DNA from: Clostridium_AI sp002297865
GTDB lineage: Bacteria > Bacillota > Clostridia > Lachnospirales > Lachnospiraceae
Reading direction: 5' to 3'
Assembly (NCBI GenBank): GCA_937903005.1
Contig: CALFNR010000155.1
Coordinates: forward strand, 1-13,686
DNA: 13,686 nt
Below, in pieces: positions 1 to 7,257 of the stretch. Below the pieces are notes generated by a model. It saw only the letters and a list, made by a program, of their open reading frames with translations, was not told the DNA's origin and ran no database searches. The position numbers and the translations under genes are program-made. The first letter of the stretch is position 1, and each line of letters starts with the position of its first letter.

Positions 1-1533
1 TGCATGCTCTTAAGAAAACATCTAAACAGTGCAAAAATTATCAGCGTAACACAGCCTGGGCTGGAACGTATCGTAGATATCACCATTGAACATCTGAATG
101 AACTTGGGGATGTGTGCATCAAACATCTTATGGTAGAGCTTATGGGAAAACACAGTAATATCATTTTTGTGGATGATAACATGCGTGTAGTTGACAGTAT
201 CAAACACGTGTCTGCAATGGTAAGTTCTGTCCGCGAGGTACTGCCAGGACGTGAATATTTTATTCCTGAGACACAGCACAAACGAGATCCATTTACTGTG
301 ACACTTTCCATGTTCCAGGATGAGGTTCTTACGAAACCTTTAAAACTGAACAAAGCCATTTATACAACATTAACTGGTTTCAGTCCTTTAATTGCTAACG
401 AACTTTGTCACCGTGCTAGTCTAGATGGGGAGCAGGATACTGCCTCTCTAAGTGAAAATGAAGGAATCCATTTATATAAGAACATTTCTTACTTTTTAGA
501 GGATATCAGTGCTGGCAAATTTGTCCCTAACATCGTATACGATAACGGTAATCCGATTGAATTTTCCTCCACACACCTGACCTGTTACGAAGGGAAGGAA
601 AACAAAAAATTTGATTCTATCTCACAAGTGCTGAAGGAATATTATCAGATGAAAGATGTGATTACGAGAATTCGACAAAAGTCCACTGACCTTCGCAAAA
701 TCGTATCCACTGCATTGGAACGAAACCGTAAAAAATACGATTTGCAGGCAAAACAATTAAAGGATACCCAAAAGCGTGATAAGTTCAAGGTTTATGGAGA
801 ACTTTTGACTACTTATGGCTATGAGGCGAAACCTGGGGATAAGTCATTAACCTGTATCAATTTTTATGATGATAAGGAAGTAACGATTCCTTTGGACGAA
901 ACAAAATCTGCAATGGAAAATGCAAAGAAATATTTTGATAAGTATAATAAATTAAAACGTACTTTTGAAGCAGTTACCATACAGATGAAAGAAACACAAG
1001 ATGAAATCGAGCATTTGGAATCTATTAGCAACGCTCTTGATATTGCCTTACTGGAAGACGATTTGGTTTCACTGAAAGAGGAATTAATCCAATACGGTTA
1101 CATGAAGCGAAAATATACAGGTAACAAAGGTAAAAAACAGAAAGCTGCCAAAGTAGTAAACAAGCCACTTCATTATGTATCATCCGATGGTTTCCACATT
1201 TATGTAGGGAAAAATAATTTCCAGAATGATGAACTTACTTTTAAGTTTGCTTCCGGGAATGACTGGTGGTTTCATGCAAAGGGCATCGCGGGTTCTCATG
1301 TTGTTGTAAAAACCAACGGAGAAGAACTTCCTGACCGCGTATACGAAGAAGCTGGACAGCTTGCTGCTTACTATTCTAAGGGTAAGGAAATGGACAAAGT
1401 GGAAATTGATTATACAGAAAAGAAAAATGTAAAGAAACCAAATGGCAGTAAGCCAGGATTCGTTGTTTACTATACCAATTATTCTTTAATGGTCAGACCA
1501 GATATCTCTGGTTTAACACAGATTAGCGATTAA
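1..1533 (+). CDS. rqcH: RqcH/Rqc2-type (NFACT, FbpA-like) ribosome quality control factor, 5' partial
   Basis: The reading frame is open to the left edge, so the N-terminus is cut off; by comparison with a usual length of about 570-590 residues, roughly 75 are missing. In this family RqcH binds stalled 50S subunits carrying peptidyl-tRNA and recruits tRNA-Ala to add C-terminal alanine tails. Counting the Met at base 4 as residue 1, the visible part holds the end of NFACT-N (starting MLLRKH, with PGLERI at 18-23 and GKHSNII), a charged helical coiled-coil region at about 215-345, and the C-terminal NFACT-R domain at about 390-495 with DWWFHAKGIAGSHVVVK beginning at residue 420. The older name 'fibronectin-binding protein' is a legacy annotation. 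The usual Asp-Arg pair of NFACT-N reads Glu-Arg here (residues 21-22). The next gene starts 21 bases after the stop, so the two are probably cotranscribed. Confidence 0.93.
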   Translation, partial: CMLLRKHLNSAKIISVTQPGLERIVDITIEHLNELGDVCIKHLMVELMGKHSNIIFVDDNMRVVDSIKHVSAMVSSVREVLPGREYFIPETQHKRDPFTVTLSMFQDEVLTKPLKLNKAIYTTLTGFSPLIANELCHRASLDGEQDTASLSENEGIHLYKNISYFLEDISAGKFVPNIVYDNGNPIEFSSTHLTCYEGKENKKFDSISQVLKEYYQMKDVITRIRQKSTDLRKIVSTALERNRKKYDLQAKQLKDTQKRDKFKVYGELLTTYGYEAKPGDKSLTCINFYDDKEVTIPLDETKSAMENAKKYFDKYNKLKRTFEAVTIQMKETQDEIEHLESISNALDIALLEDDLVSLKEELIQYGYMKRKYTGNKGKKQKAAKVVNKPLHYVSSDGFHIYVGKNNFQNDELTFKFASGNDWWFHAKGIAGSHVVVKTNGEELPDRVYEEAGQLAAYYSKGKEMDKVEIDYTEKKNVKKPNGSKPGFVVYYTNYSLMVRPDISGLTQISD

Positions 1534-1554
1534 TTTTCAAAAGGGAGGGGTTCT

Positions 1555-2358
1555 ATGATTTTAGCAGATTATCATGTTCATACTGATTTTTCAAGCGATT
1601 CCAAATCTCCTATGGAGGATATGGTGAAACAGGCGATTGCCCTTGGACTAAAGCAAGTTTGCTTTACGGATCACATGGATCTGGATTTTCCAAAACAGTA
1701 CGAACACCGTTTTGTATTTGATGTAGATAAATACTGGAACAAGATAGATGAATTACAAGAAAAATATCCGCAGATTCAGATTTTAAAAGGAATTGAGTGC
1801 GGCATGCAGACGGGACTTGGAAAACGGTATGAGGAACTCGTTTCTTCCTATGATTTTGATTTTGTCATTAACTCCTGTCATGTACTGTATGATATGGACC
1901 CATATTACCCTGAATTTTGGATTGACCGTTCGGAAGAGGAAGGAATTCGTGCTTACTTTGAGCAGATCTTAAAGAATATTAAAGAATTTCAGAACTTTGA
2001 TACTTGTGGCCATCTTGATTATATTATTCGCTATGCGCCTTCTAAGGGTACATTCTTTAAGCCAAGTGATTATTGGGACATTATTGATGAAATTTTAAAG
2101 ACTGTTATAGAAATGGGCAAGGGAATTGAAGCGAATACTTCAGGATATAAATATGGACTTGGCGCACCGAATCCAAGACCTGAGATATTAAAGCGTTACA
2201 AGGAACTTGGGGGTGAAATTATTACTGTAGGTTCTGATGGGCACCAGCCGGTGCATATGGCATATGATTTTGATAAGGTTTGCGCATTGCTTAAGGGGAT
2301 TGGGTTTAGGTATTATACTGTTTTTGAAAAACGGAAAGGGAAGTTTGTTCAGTTGTAG
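1555..2358 (+). CDS. PHP-domain phosphoesterase, histidinol-phosphatase (HisJ/HisK) family
   Basis: A 267-residue protein of the polymerase-and-histidinol-phosphatase fold, close to the usual length of the HisJ family. The metal ligands are visible in order: H7 and H9 (DYHVH), H40 (TDH), E81 (GIECG), H109 (NSCHV), H153 (GHLDY), and D228 with H230 (GSDGH). This set would hold a multinuclear metal site that hydrolyses a phosphate monoester in the cytoplasm, classically L-histidinol phosphate to histidinol in histidine synthesis. No other his gene is in view, so the substrate is inferred from family only; another small phosphate ester is possible. AAAGGGAGGGG lies just ahead of the ATG, a strong ribosome site that fixes the start. 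It follows rqcH by 21 bases and is closed by a hairpin downstream. Confidence 0.85.
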   Translation: MILADYHVHTDFSSDSKSPMEDMVKQAIALGLKQVCFTDHMDLDFPKQYEHRFVFDVDKYWNKIDELQEKYPQIQILKGIECGMQTGLGKRYEELVSSYDFDFVINSCHVLYDMDPYYPEFWIDRSEEEGIRAYFEQILKNIKEFQNFDTCGHLDYIIRYAPSKGTFFKPSDYWDIIDEILKTVIEMGKGIEANTSGYKYGLGAPNPRPEILKRYKELGGEIITVGSDGHQPVHMAYDFDKVCALLKGIGFRYYTVFEKRKGKFVQL

Positions 2359-2372
2359 GATATATTGAAAGA

Positions 2373-2410
2373 CAGTGGGCTTTCTTAAAACAAGATGCTC
2401 ACTGCCTTTT
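2373..2410. terminator. Intrinsic terminator hairpin between convergent genes
   Basis: CAGTGGGC (2373-2380) pairs with GCTCACTG (2397-2404), eight pairs including one G-U, around a 16-base loop, followed by CCTTTT on the + strand. On the minus strand the hairpin is followed by TCTTTC, a poorer tail. It sits between the stops of the convergent phosphatase and lyase genes, so it could serve both; the + strand use is better supported. Confidence 0.55.
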
Positions 2411-2424
2411 ATCAGTTACCTCCC

Positions 2425-4056
2425 CTAATTCAACAACTCCACACAATCGTACGCAAACGAAGCACTTAAAAATTTACTCATATCCGCATTTCCACTGATT
2501 GGCTCAATAGATATGGTATTATTACCTGCATTGAGATAAGATGCTGGAATTGTCCATGAAAACGTCGTATTGTTACCACGGTATGTTCCAACCGTTAAAC
2601 TACGAGATTTTGGTTGATTAGACGCACCCTGCAGGGCTAATTTATGACCATTTACCGTAACACATGGACGTCCATTGTTATAAGCAGTGGTAATTCCAAT
2701 GTTGATTCTATGGTCTGTTGATGCCTGCACACCTGACAGATTAAATTGAATTGTCGTTGGAGTATTGGCTCCACGGAACTGTGCTGCTGGGAATTGACCT
2801 GCCCAGTTTGAACCAGTTCGATAGGTCACTGGTCCCCAGCTTGCATTTCTAACATCTGATGGATGCATTAACGAAATATTTTTTCCATTCAAAAATTCCA
2901 GTGGAGTTCCATCCCAGTTACCGATTCTCCAAATTACAGATGCATTGCTTGGGTCATTGGTGATTGTCTGAGTGTGAAGCATAGTTGTTTCATTGGCTTT
3001 CACTGTAACAGTTGAAGTTTGAACCGCTAATTCTCCCTTGTAGATGGTCATGGTATAGGTTCCTGGTTTCATATTTAAACATTTTGCAAAACCATTGGAA
3101 GCAGCAGTTGCCCAATACTGTGCATTCTCATTGGAAAATCCATAGGTATAGGTGTAATTACTATCCATTTCATTTATTCCAACGATGGCAACTCCACCAC
3201 GACTTGACACCCATCCCTTTAGATTCAAAGAACTCATCCAGCTATAATCTGGCATCGCTGGTGTATTACCTGTGGTAAATACATAGGCATAAGGTCCATA
3301 CAATCCCATACGGTAATTCTCAGTAGCGCCAATTGCATGGTTCATAACGTTATAGATTTCTGTATCTCCACCTGACTGGAACTGAATATCGCGGTAAAAT
3401 GGTCCGCCGATGCATGTTTCACGACTGCCATATGCCATAAATACTCCAACCCCATTCCCCGTTGCACCTTTGATTGTTAAATCTTTTGCCTGTTCATTTC
3501 CATAGTATTTGGAAGTGGTTGTTCCGTTGGAGTATGAAAATACATCTGGTCCTCCTTCCAGTCCGTTACCACCTTTTGTACGAGATTCTGCAGGCACTCT
3601 AGTTAAGACATTTCCATTTCCACGGAAGATATAACGAAGACATCCCATTGCTGGCTCTTCCGTAATATGGGTTGCCATATAAATGATATTTTCGCCGTAA
3701 CGTGACACATAGTAATGTGTTAGCGTTCCAGATGTTACAGTTATGACAACTGTTGCTCCAGATGGCGAAGTATTGTATGTAACGTCAGCGGAACCTAAGC
3801 CCGAATTGATGTGAGACGGCTTGGAACCACATAGTTCGATACCGTTCATTTTACAGGATGTCATGTCACCGTTCGTTTTATTAATGGTATAAACAAGACC
3901 GCTTCCTGTGTTAATTGTCAGATAAGAGCCTAAATTGCTTATGCCGACTGCCTTTGCCTGGATGGATGGGCAAGTTACCATAAGTGATGATAGAATCATG
4001 GCAAATGCTAAAAGTATACTACTGAGCCTCTTAGAAATCTTTCTATCCCTTTTCAT
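2425..4056 (-). CDS. Secreted rhamnogalacturonan lyase, polysaccharide lyase family 4
   Basis: A 543-residue exported enzyme predicted to cut the rhamnogalacturonan I backbone of pectin by beta-elimination. A basic N-terminus (KRDRKISKR), a hydrophobic core (12-28) and an A-K-A site at 34-36 form a Sec signal peptide. The PL4 three-domain order is recognisable: catalytic beta-sandwich at about 40-280, an FnIII-like domain at about 281-370 (GWVSSRGGVA, KPGTYTMTIYKGE), and a C-terminal jelly-roll carbohydrate-binding-like domain at about 371-543 that begins with the PL4 motif WRIGNWDGTPLEFLN. Candidates for the catalytic Lys and His known in fungal PL4 enzymes are K183 (TSKYYGN) and H240 (MNHAIGATENYRMGLYGPY). 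No dockerin, sortase signal or surface anchor is seen, so it is likely released. AGGAGGAA stands about six bases before the ATG. It appears monocistronic with its own control region upstream. Confidence 0.88.
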   Translation of the reverse strand: MKRDRKISKRLSSILLAFAMILSSLMVTCPSIQAKAVGISNLGSYLTINTGSGLVYTINKTNGDMTSCKMNGIELCGSKPSHINSGLGSADVTYNTSPSGATVVITVTSGTLTHYYVSRYGENIIYMATHITEEPAMGCLRYIFRGNGNVLTRVPAESRTKGGNGLEGGPDVFSYSNGTTTSKYYGNEQAKDLTIKGATGNGVGVFMAYGSRETCIGGPFYRDIQFQSGGDTEIYNVMNHAIGATENYRMGLYGPYAYVFTTGNTPAMPDYSWMSSLNLKGWVSSRGGVAIVGINEMDSNYTYTYGFSNENAQYWATAASNGFAKCLNMKPGTYTMTIYKGELAVQTSTVTVKANETTMLHTQTITNDPSNASVIWRIGNWDGTPLEFLNGKNISLMHPSDVRNASWGPVTYRTGSNWAGQFPAAQFRGANTPTTIQFNLSGVQASTDHRINIGITTAYNNGRPCVTVNGHKLALQGASNQPKSRSLTVGTYRGNNTTFSWTIPASYLNAGNNTISIEPISGNADMSKFLSASFAYDCVELLN

Positions 4057-4133
4057 GTTTCCTTCCTCCTAAATTTTTATGTTTCCCCTATGTAACAATA
4101 ATGACTATCCTCCTTTCATTTGTTGATATAGGT

Positions 4134-4162
4134 ATTTTAGCATATTTTAGGTTCTTTTTCTA
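4134..4162 (-). promoter_or_regulatory. Candidate promoter of the PL4 lyase gene
   Basis: On the minus strand an extended -10, TGCTAAAAT (core 4134-4139), lies 17 bases after TAGAAA (4157-4162), which matches the -35 consensus at four of six positions. The predicted start would leave a leader of about 70 bases before the ATG. The weak -35 inside a palindrome fits a regulated promoter. Found by eye only. Confidence 0.4.
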
Positions 4163-4176
4163 GAAACTGAACCTAA
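4147..4176. promoter_or_regulatory. 30-bp interrupted palindrome, candidate operator of the lyase gene
   Basis: Outer arms TTAGGTTC (4147-4154) and GAACCTAA (4169-4176) are perfect inverted repeats around the perfect 10-bp core TTTCTAGAAA (4157-4166); only the two bases on each side between arm and core fail to pair. The dyad covers the putative -35 of the lyase promoter on the minus strand. This is the shape of a dimeric or tetrameric regulator site. No regulator gene is nearby, so the protein that binds is unknown. Confidence 0.5.
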
Positions 4177-4569
4177 GAACTTCTCCTATACCGCATATTC
4201 TCACACACAATCTATCAATTATATGTAGTTTTCTGTATTATGGCAGAGGGAATTCATTTAGAAATTGCGAAAAATTTTAGCAGTTACAATGATAGTTTTA
4301 TGAATCTGGGCTATAATGAACTGGGGCTGACATCCACCAAAGCTACGAAGTATTCTATTTCCAAATACGGTGACCCAACCAATGGCTTTACGAATCCCGT
4401 GCTCAAGATGTGTGGTGTGCATCTTACACAGCATCAGGTTCAGCAGCTTCTTTATTCTTCCTTATCAAACCAAACAACCCCTATAAACAAACACCGAGAA
4501 AGCCGGAGTATTTTTATTAGAAACACCCCAGCCACCTCATTATTTTTTATTTACATTGCTGATTTATAA
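4177..4569 (+). pseudogene. Coding-like remnant of unknown identity
   Basis: The frame is open from 4177, and from the ATG at 4240 it reads as a plausible protein for about 75 residues (MAEGIHLEIAKNF, then SKYGDPTNGFTNPVLKMCGVHLTQHQVQQLL), with sensible codons such as GGC, CTG and CAG. From about 4460 on, the translation looks like non-coding sequence (many Ser, Thr, Pro and a hydrophobic end over AT-rich DNA). There is no ribosome site before 4240, and the upstream DNA carries the promoter of the opposite gene. The simplest reading is a surviving C-terminal piece of a lost gene. I do not recognise the family. A small functional gene with a poor start cannot be excluded. The rest of the 4057-4550 gap holds the lyase control region and a weak hairpin. 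Confidence 0.35.
4491..4514. terminator. Weak hairpin downstream of the GH113-like gene and remnant
   Basis: ACACCG (4491-4496) and CGGAGT (4504-4509) pair at five of six positions around a seven-base loop, followed on the + strand by ATTTTT. On the minus strand the run after the hairpin is TTGTTTAT. It lies 37 bases beyond the stop of the minus-strand GH113-like gene and could end that transcript or be left over from the remnant gene. Marginal by eye. Confidence 0.25.
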
Positions 4570-5495
4570 TCTTCTTCTTTCCACACTTGACGAATATATT
4601 CACAAGCAGGTTTTCCATAAATATAATATCTTTTATCTTGTAACGCTGATTTTGCAGACTGTCTTCGATTATTCCAGCACCAGATGCCAATTCCCCTTAC
4701 ACCGTTATGTCTGCTGCAATTTTCGAATACAACTTGAAGAAAATCAACCTGTTCCTGCAAAGAAAGCATTCCCTCAACATCCCATATATCTGGTCTTATG
4801 GATGCCCCTTTCATTGACATGCAGCCACATTCTGTAAGAAAAAGCTCTTTTTTATATTTTTCCGCAAGTTCTACTGTTTCTTTTAAGCCTTTTGCAAACT
4901 GGTGTTTAGAATAATTACCACTTGTTGCAACAACATCTAAACTGTCCCAAAATGAGACTTCCTTTTCAAAATACGCATTCGCTTCATATGTAATTCTTCC
5001 TTGATAACTTGAACGAACTTGTTCAATTAAACTCCTCCAGGAATTTGCCTGACCAACTAATCTTAATAAACGACAACCAATAAAAAGCATTTCACAATTT
5101 GTTTGCTCGGCAATTCTAGCATAATGCAAAATAAATTCCGAATAACCTTGGAACCATTGCTCCCAAGATTCCTCTTGAAACGCTCCATCTTTCATAAAGT
5201 CAATTTCTGATCGACAGGAGCCATCTTCGCAATCAATTACTGGCTTTAAGAAAACTTGAAGTCCTAACTGTTTTGCATATTTGATAAAATCAATTAGATC
5301 TGTATCTTTTGGCATAACTGGGTGCTTATAATTTACCGTTACACTATCTGCTTCTTCCTGTATAGCTCCTAACACTATAATTACTGCGTTGCAAGCCGTC
5401 TTTCTTTGCATGAGATACAAATTTTCCTTTGTTTCTTCTTCTCCAATACTTTGATAATTAAACCCTGTGTAGTTTATTGCTTTTACATTCACCAT
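4551..5495 (-). CDS. GH113-like TIM-barrel protein with substituted acid/base residue
   Basis: A 314-residue protein without signal peptide or membrane segment. I start it at the ATG at 5495, seven bases after AAAGGGGAG; a longer frame would need an unsupported TTG at 5528. Its landmarks resemble the GH113 beta-mannanase-like family: FLKPVID (82-88), the helix WEQWFQGYSEFILHYARIA (111-129), FIGCRL (138-143), SWRSLIEQVRSSYQGRITYEAN (152-173), FWDSLDVVA (182-190), FLTECGCMSMKGAS (219-232) and YIYGKPACEYI (291-301). E222 matches the nucleophile position. At the acid/base position, where the family usually reads IGTEL, it reads IGCRL, so the Glu is replaced by R142. It may be a non-catalytic sugar-binding protein or an enzyme with altered chemistry acting on imported oligosaccharides. 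It has its own promoter and is monocistronic. Confidence 0.65.
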   Translation of the reverse strand: MVNVKAINYTGFNYQSIGEEETKENLYLMQRKTACNAVIIVLGAIQEEADSVTVNYKHPVMPKDTDLIDFIKYAKQLGLQVFLKPVIDCEDGSCRSEIDFMKDGAFQEESWEQWFQGYSEFILHYARIAEQTNCEMLFIGCRLLRLVGQANSWRSLIEQVRSSYQGRITYEANAYFEKEVSFWDSLDVVATSGNYSKHQFAKGLKETVELAEKYKKELFLTECGCMSMKGASIRPDIWDVEGMLSLQEQVDFLQVVFENCSRHNGVRGIGIWCWNNRRQSAKSALQDKRYYIYGKPACEYIRQVWKEEDYKSAM

Positions 5496-5526
5496 ACAAA
5501 TCTCCCCTTTGTAAGAAAGATATACC

Positions 5527-5580
5527 AAAAAATAGAGCTAAATCTTATACGCTTAGTATAGGACTTATGCTCTATTTTTT
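5527..5580. terminator. 12-bp inverted repeat, likely terminator of the isc-mnmA operon
   Basis: AAAAAATAGAGC (5527-5538) and GCTCTATTTTTT (5569-5580) are perfect inverted repeats of 12 bp with a 30-base interior that contains a smaller TATAC/GTATA hairpin. Read on the minus strand, it comes 132 bases after the mnmA stop and ends in a run of six T, as expected of an intrinsic terminator. The G+C part of the stem is short, and the structure overlaps the promoter of the next gene, so an operator or attenuator role is also possible. Confidence 0.55.
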
Positions 5581-5583
5581 CAA
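5555..5583 (-). promoter_or_regulatory. Sigma-A-type promoter of the GH113-like gene
   Basis: On the minus strand TTGAAA (5578-5583) and TATACT (5555-5560) are spaced by 17 bases, each one mismatch from consensus. The start would fall near 5548, giving a leader of about 53 bases that carries the AAAGGGGAG ribosome site. The promoter sits within the inverted repeat 5527-5580. The remaining 5584-5711 stretch upstream is AT-rich spacer in which I see nothing clear. Confidence 0.6.
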
Positions 5584-5711
5584 TCAAATTGCAAATTATG
5601 TTATTTATTTTGTATCTTTATGCTTTTTATACAACGCATCCAAAATATAAACATAGTAATTTGTGCAATATTACTAATTTAAAATATGAATAATTACTGA
5701 AAATATCTTAC

Positions 5712-6797
5712 TTATTTTAGATTTCTTCCTATAATCGTACCACCACCAACTACGATGTCATCATCATAGAACACCACTGCCTGTCCTGGTGTAATTGCAC
5801 GTACTGGTTCATCAAATACAACTTTTACGATGTCTTCGTCCACTTTCTCAATGGTACAAGGTTCTCCTTGATGACTATAGCGGATTTTTCCCGTTACTCT
5901 CATCTTCCCATCCAAATCTTCGATTGACATAAAATTAAGCTGCTTTGCATATAAGGTATCGTAAAAGACATCCTGATTATCCCCGATTACGACTTCGTTA
6001 GTTTCTGGACGAATTTCTACGACAAATGCTGGCTTACCAAGTGATAGATTCAAACCTTTTCGTTGACCTACCGTATAATGAATAATGCCTTTATGTTTCC
6101 CAATCACATTTCCATCCATATCAACGAAATTGCCTGGTTCTGGAGTTTTCCCAGTAGTTTCTTCAATAAACCCAGCATAATTGTTATCTGGGATAAAGCA
6201 AATTTCTTGACTGTCTGGCTTATTGGCAATTCTAAGGTTAATCCCTTTGGCAATCTCTCGAATCTGCTCCTTGGTATATTCACCAACTGGCATTAAAGTA
6301 TGAGCCAGCTGGTGCTGAGTCAAGTTGTATAACGCATACGTCTGGTCCTTTGCTGCTGTTGCAGACTTTTTCAGTGCGTAGCGCCCATTTTCCAATTGAA
6401 CTATCCTTGCATAATGGCCTGTTGCGATATAATCAGCTCCTATATCCAAAGAACGTTTGAGTAAGGATTCCCATTTTACATAGCGGTTACAGGCGATACA
6501 AGGATTTGGAGTTTTTCCATCCAGATAATCTTTGATAAAATAATCAATTACATTATCTTTAAATGAATCTTTAAAGTTCATTACGTAATATGGTATCTCT
6601 AACTGATTCGCTACTCGTCTGGCATCATCTACTGCGGATAGACCACAGCACCCACCATTTTCTTCTTGGACATACGTCGCTTCATCTTGCCATATCTGCA
6701 TGGTAACGCCCATTACATCATATCCCTGCTCCTTTAAAAGAAATGCAGCAACTGAAGAATCAACGCCACCAGACATTCCAATTACAACTTTTTGCAT
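5712..6797 (-). CDS. mnmA: tRNA-specific 2-thiouridylase MnmA
   Basis: A 361-residue cytoplasmic enzyme, normal family length, that adds sulfur to C2 of the wobble uridine of tRNA-Lys, -Glu and -Gln after ATP adenylation. The PP-loop SGGVDSS is at 9-15, the catalytic Cys is C100 in NPCIACN, and the second active-site Cys is C200 in DSQEICFIPD. HYTVGQRKGL (240-249) marks the start of the central domain, and a C-terminal beta-barrel follows. Its ATG overlaps the iscU stop by one base (TAATG), with a purine-rich GAGGAAGAGGAA just before, so translation is probably coupled. Placement behind iscS and iscU fits its need for persulfide sulfur from IscS. The inverted repeat at 5527-5580 likely ends this transcript. 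Confidence 0.96.
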   Translation of the reverse strand: MQKVVIGMSGGVDSSVAAFLLKEQGYDVMGVTMQIWQDEATYVQEENGGCCGLSAVDDARRVANQLEIPYYVMNFKDSFKDNVIDYFIKDYLDGKTPNPCIACNRYVKWESLLKRSLDIGADYIATGHYARIVQLENGRYALKKSATAAKDQTYALYNLTQHQLAHTLMPVGEYTKEQIREIAKGINLRIANKPDSQEICFIPDNNYAGFIEETTGKTPEPGNFVDMDGNVIGKHKGIIHYTVGQRKGLNLSLGKPAFVVEIRPETNEVVIGDNQDVFYDTLYAKQLNFMSIEDLDGKMRVTGKIRYSHQGEPCTIEKVDEDIVKVVFDEPVRAITPGQAVVFYDDDIVVGGGTIIGRNLK

Positions 6798-7234
6798 TAA
6801 TATTCCTCTTCTTCCTCGTGTTCACTAATATCGTTTACTGGTTTTTCTAAGCCTTCAATTACAATATTGTGTTTTTCTGCATAATCCCACAATGCTGCAT
6901 GAATGGCTTCTTCTGCTAACAAGGAACAGTGTACCTTAACTGGTGGTAGTCCGTCAAGTGCTTCCATAACTGCTTTATTTGTAACCTTTAGTGCTTCTTC
7001 AATTGTCTTCCCTTTTACAAGTTCAGTTGCCATACTGCTTGTTGCTACCGCGGCACCACAACCAAATGTCTTAAACTTACATTCTGTAATGATTCCGTTT
7101 TCATCAACATCTATATACATTCTCATAATATCGCCACATTTTGCGTTACCTACAGTACCAACGCCACTAGCATTTTCGATTTCTCCTACATTTCTTGGGT
7201 TTTGGAAATGGTCCATAACTTTTTCTGAATACAT
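6797..7234 (-). CDS. iscU: IscU/NifU-type Fe-S cluster scaffold protein
   Basis: A 145-residue scaffold on which clusters are assembled from IscS-derived sulfur and iron. The three cluster Cys are C33 (NAKCGD, with the modulating D35), C59 (FGCGAAVATSS) and C103 (KVHCSLLAEE, preceded by H102). The N-terminal MYSEKVMDHFQNPRNVG is the usual IscU opening. There is no C-terminal NFU or [2Fe-2S] domain as in long NifU, so this is the short form. It ends in a very acidic tail, EHEEEEEY, after the conserved fold. It lies 23 bases after iscS with an AGGAGG-type ribosome site and overlaps mnmA by one base. No HscA, HscB, IscA or ferredoxin gene follows, so this matches the reduced IscS-IscU arrangement of Clostridia and archaea (the MIS type). 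Confidence 0.94.
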   Translation of the reverse strand: MYSEKVMDHFQNPRNVGEIENASGVGTVGNAKCGDIMRMYIDVDENGIITECKFKTFGCGAAVATSSMATELVKGKTIEEALKVTNKAVMEALDGLPPVKVHCSLLAEEAIHAALWDYAEKHNIVIEGLEKPVNDISEHEEEEEY

Positions 7235-7257
7235 GTGTAATTCCTCCTAATATCTAT

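Noticed and set aside
3012..3278. 88-residue open frame opposite the PL4 lyase
   Set aside because: It lies wholly inside the FnIII-coding part of a well-supported gene, and its His/Trp/Leu-rich translation has no domain character.
5496..5528. Eleven-residue N-terminal extension of the GH113-like gene
   Set aside because: It would start at TTG without a ribosome site, and AAAGGGGAG lies within it at the right spacing for the ATG at 5495.
5584..5711. Possible small RNA or gene in the spacer behind mnmA
   Set aside because: It is very AT-rich with only a short AGTAAT/ATTACT dyad and no promoter, terminator or coding signal of its own.
6903..7250. 115-residue open frame on the + strand opposite iscU
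   Set aside because: It is the complement of a clearly real gene with intact cluster Cys, has no ribosome site, and its Ser/Thr/Pro-rich translation looks like a shadow frame.
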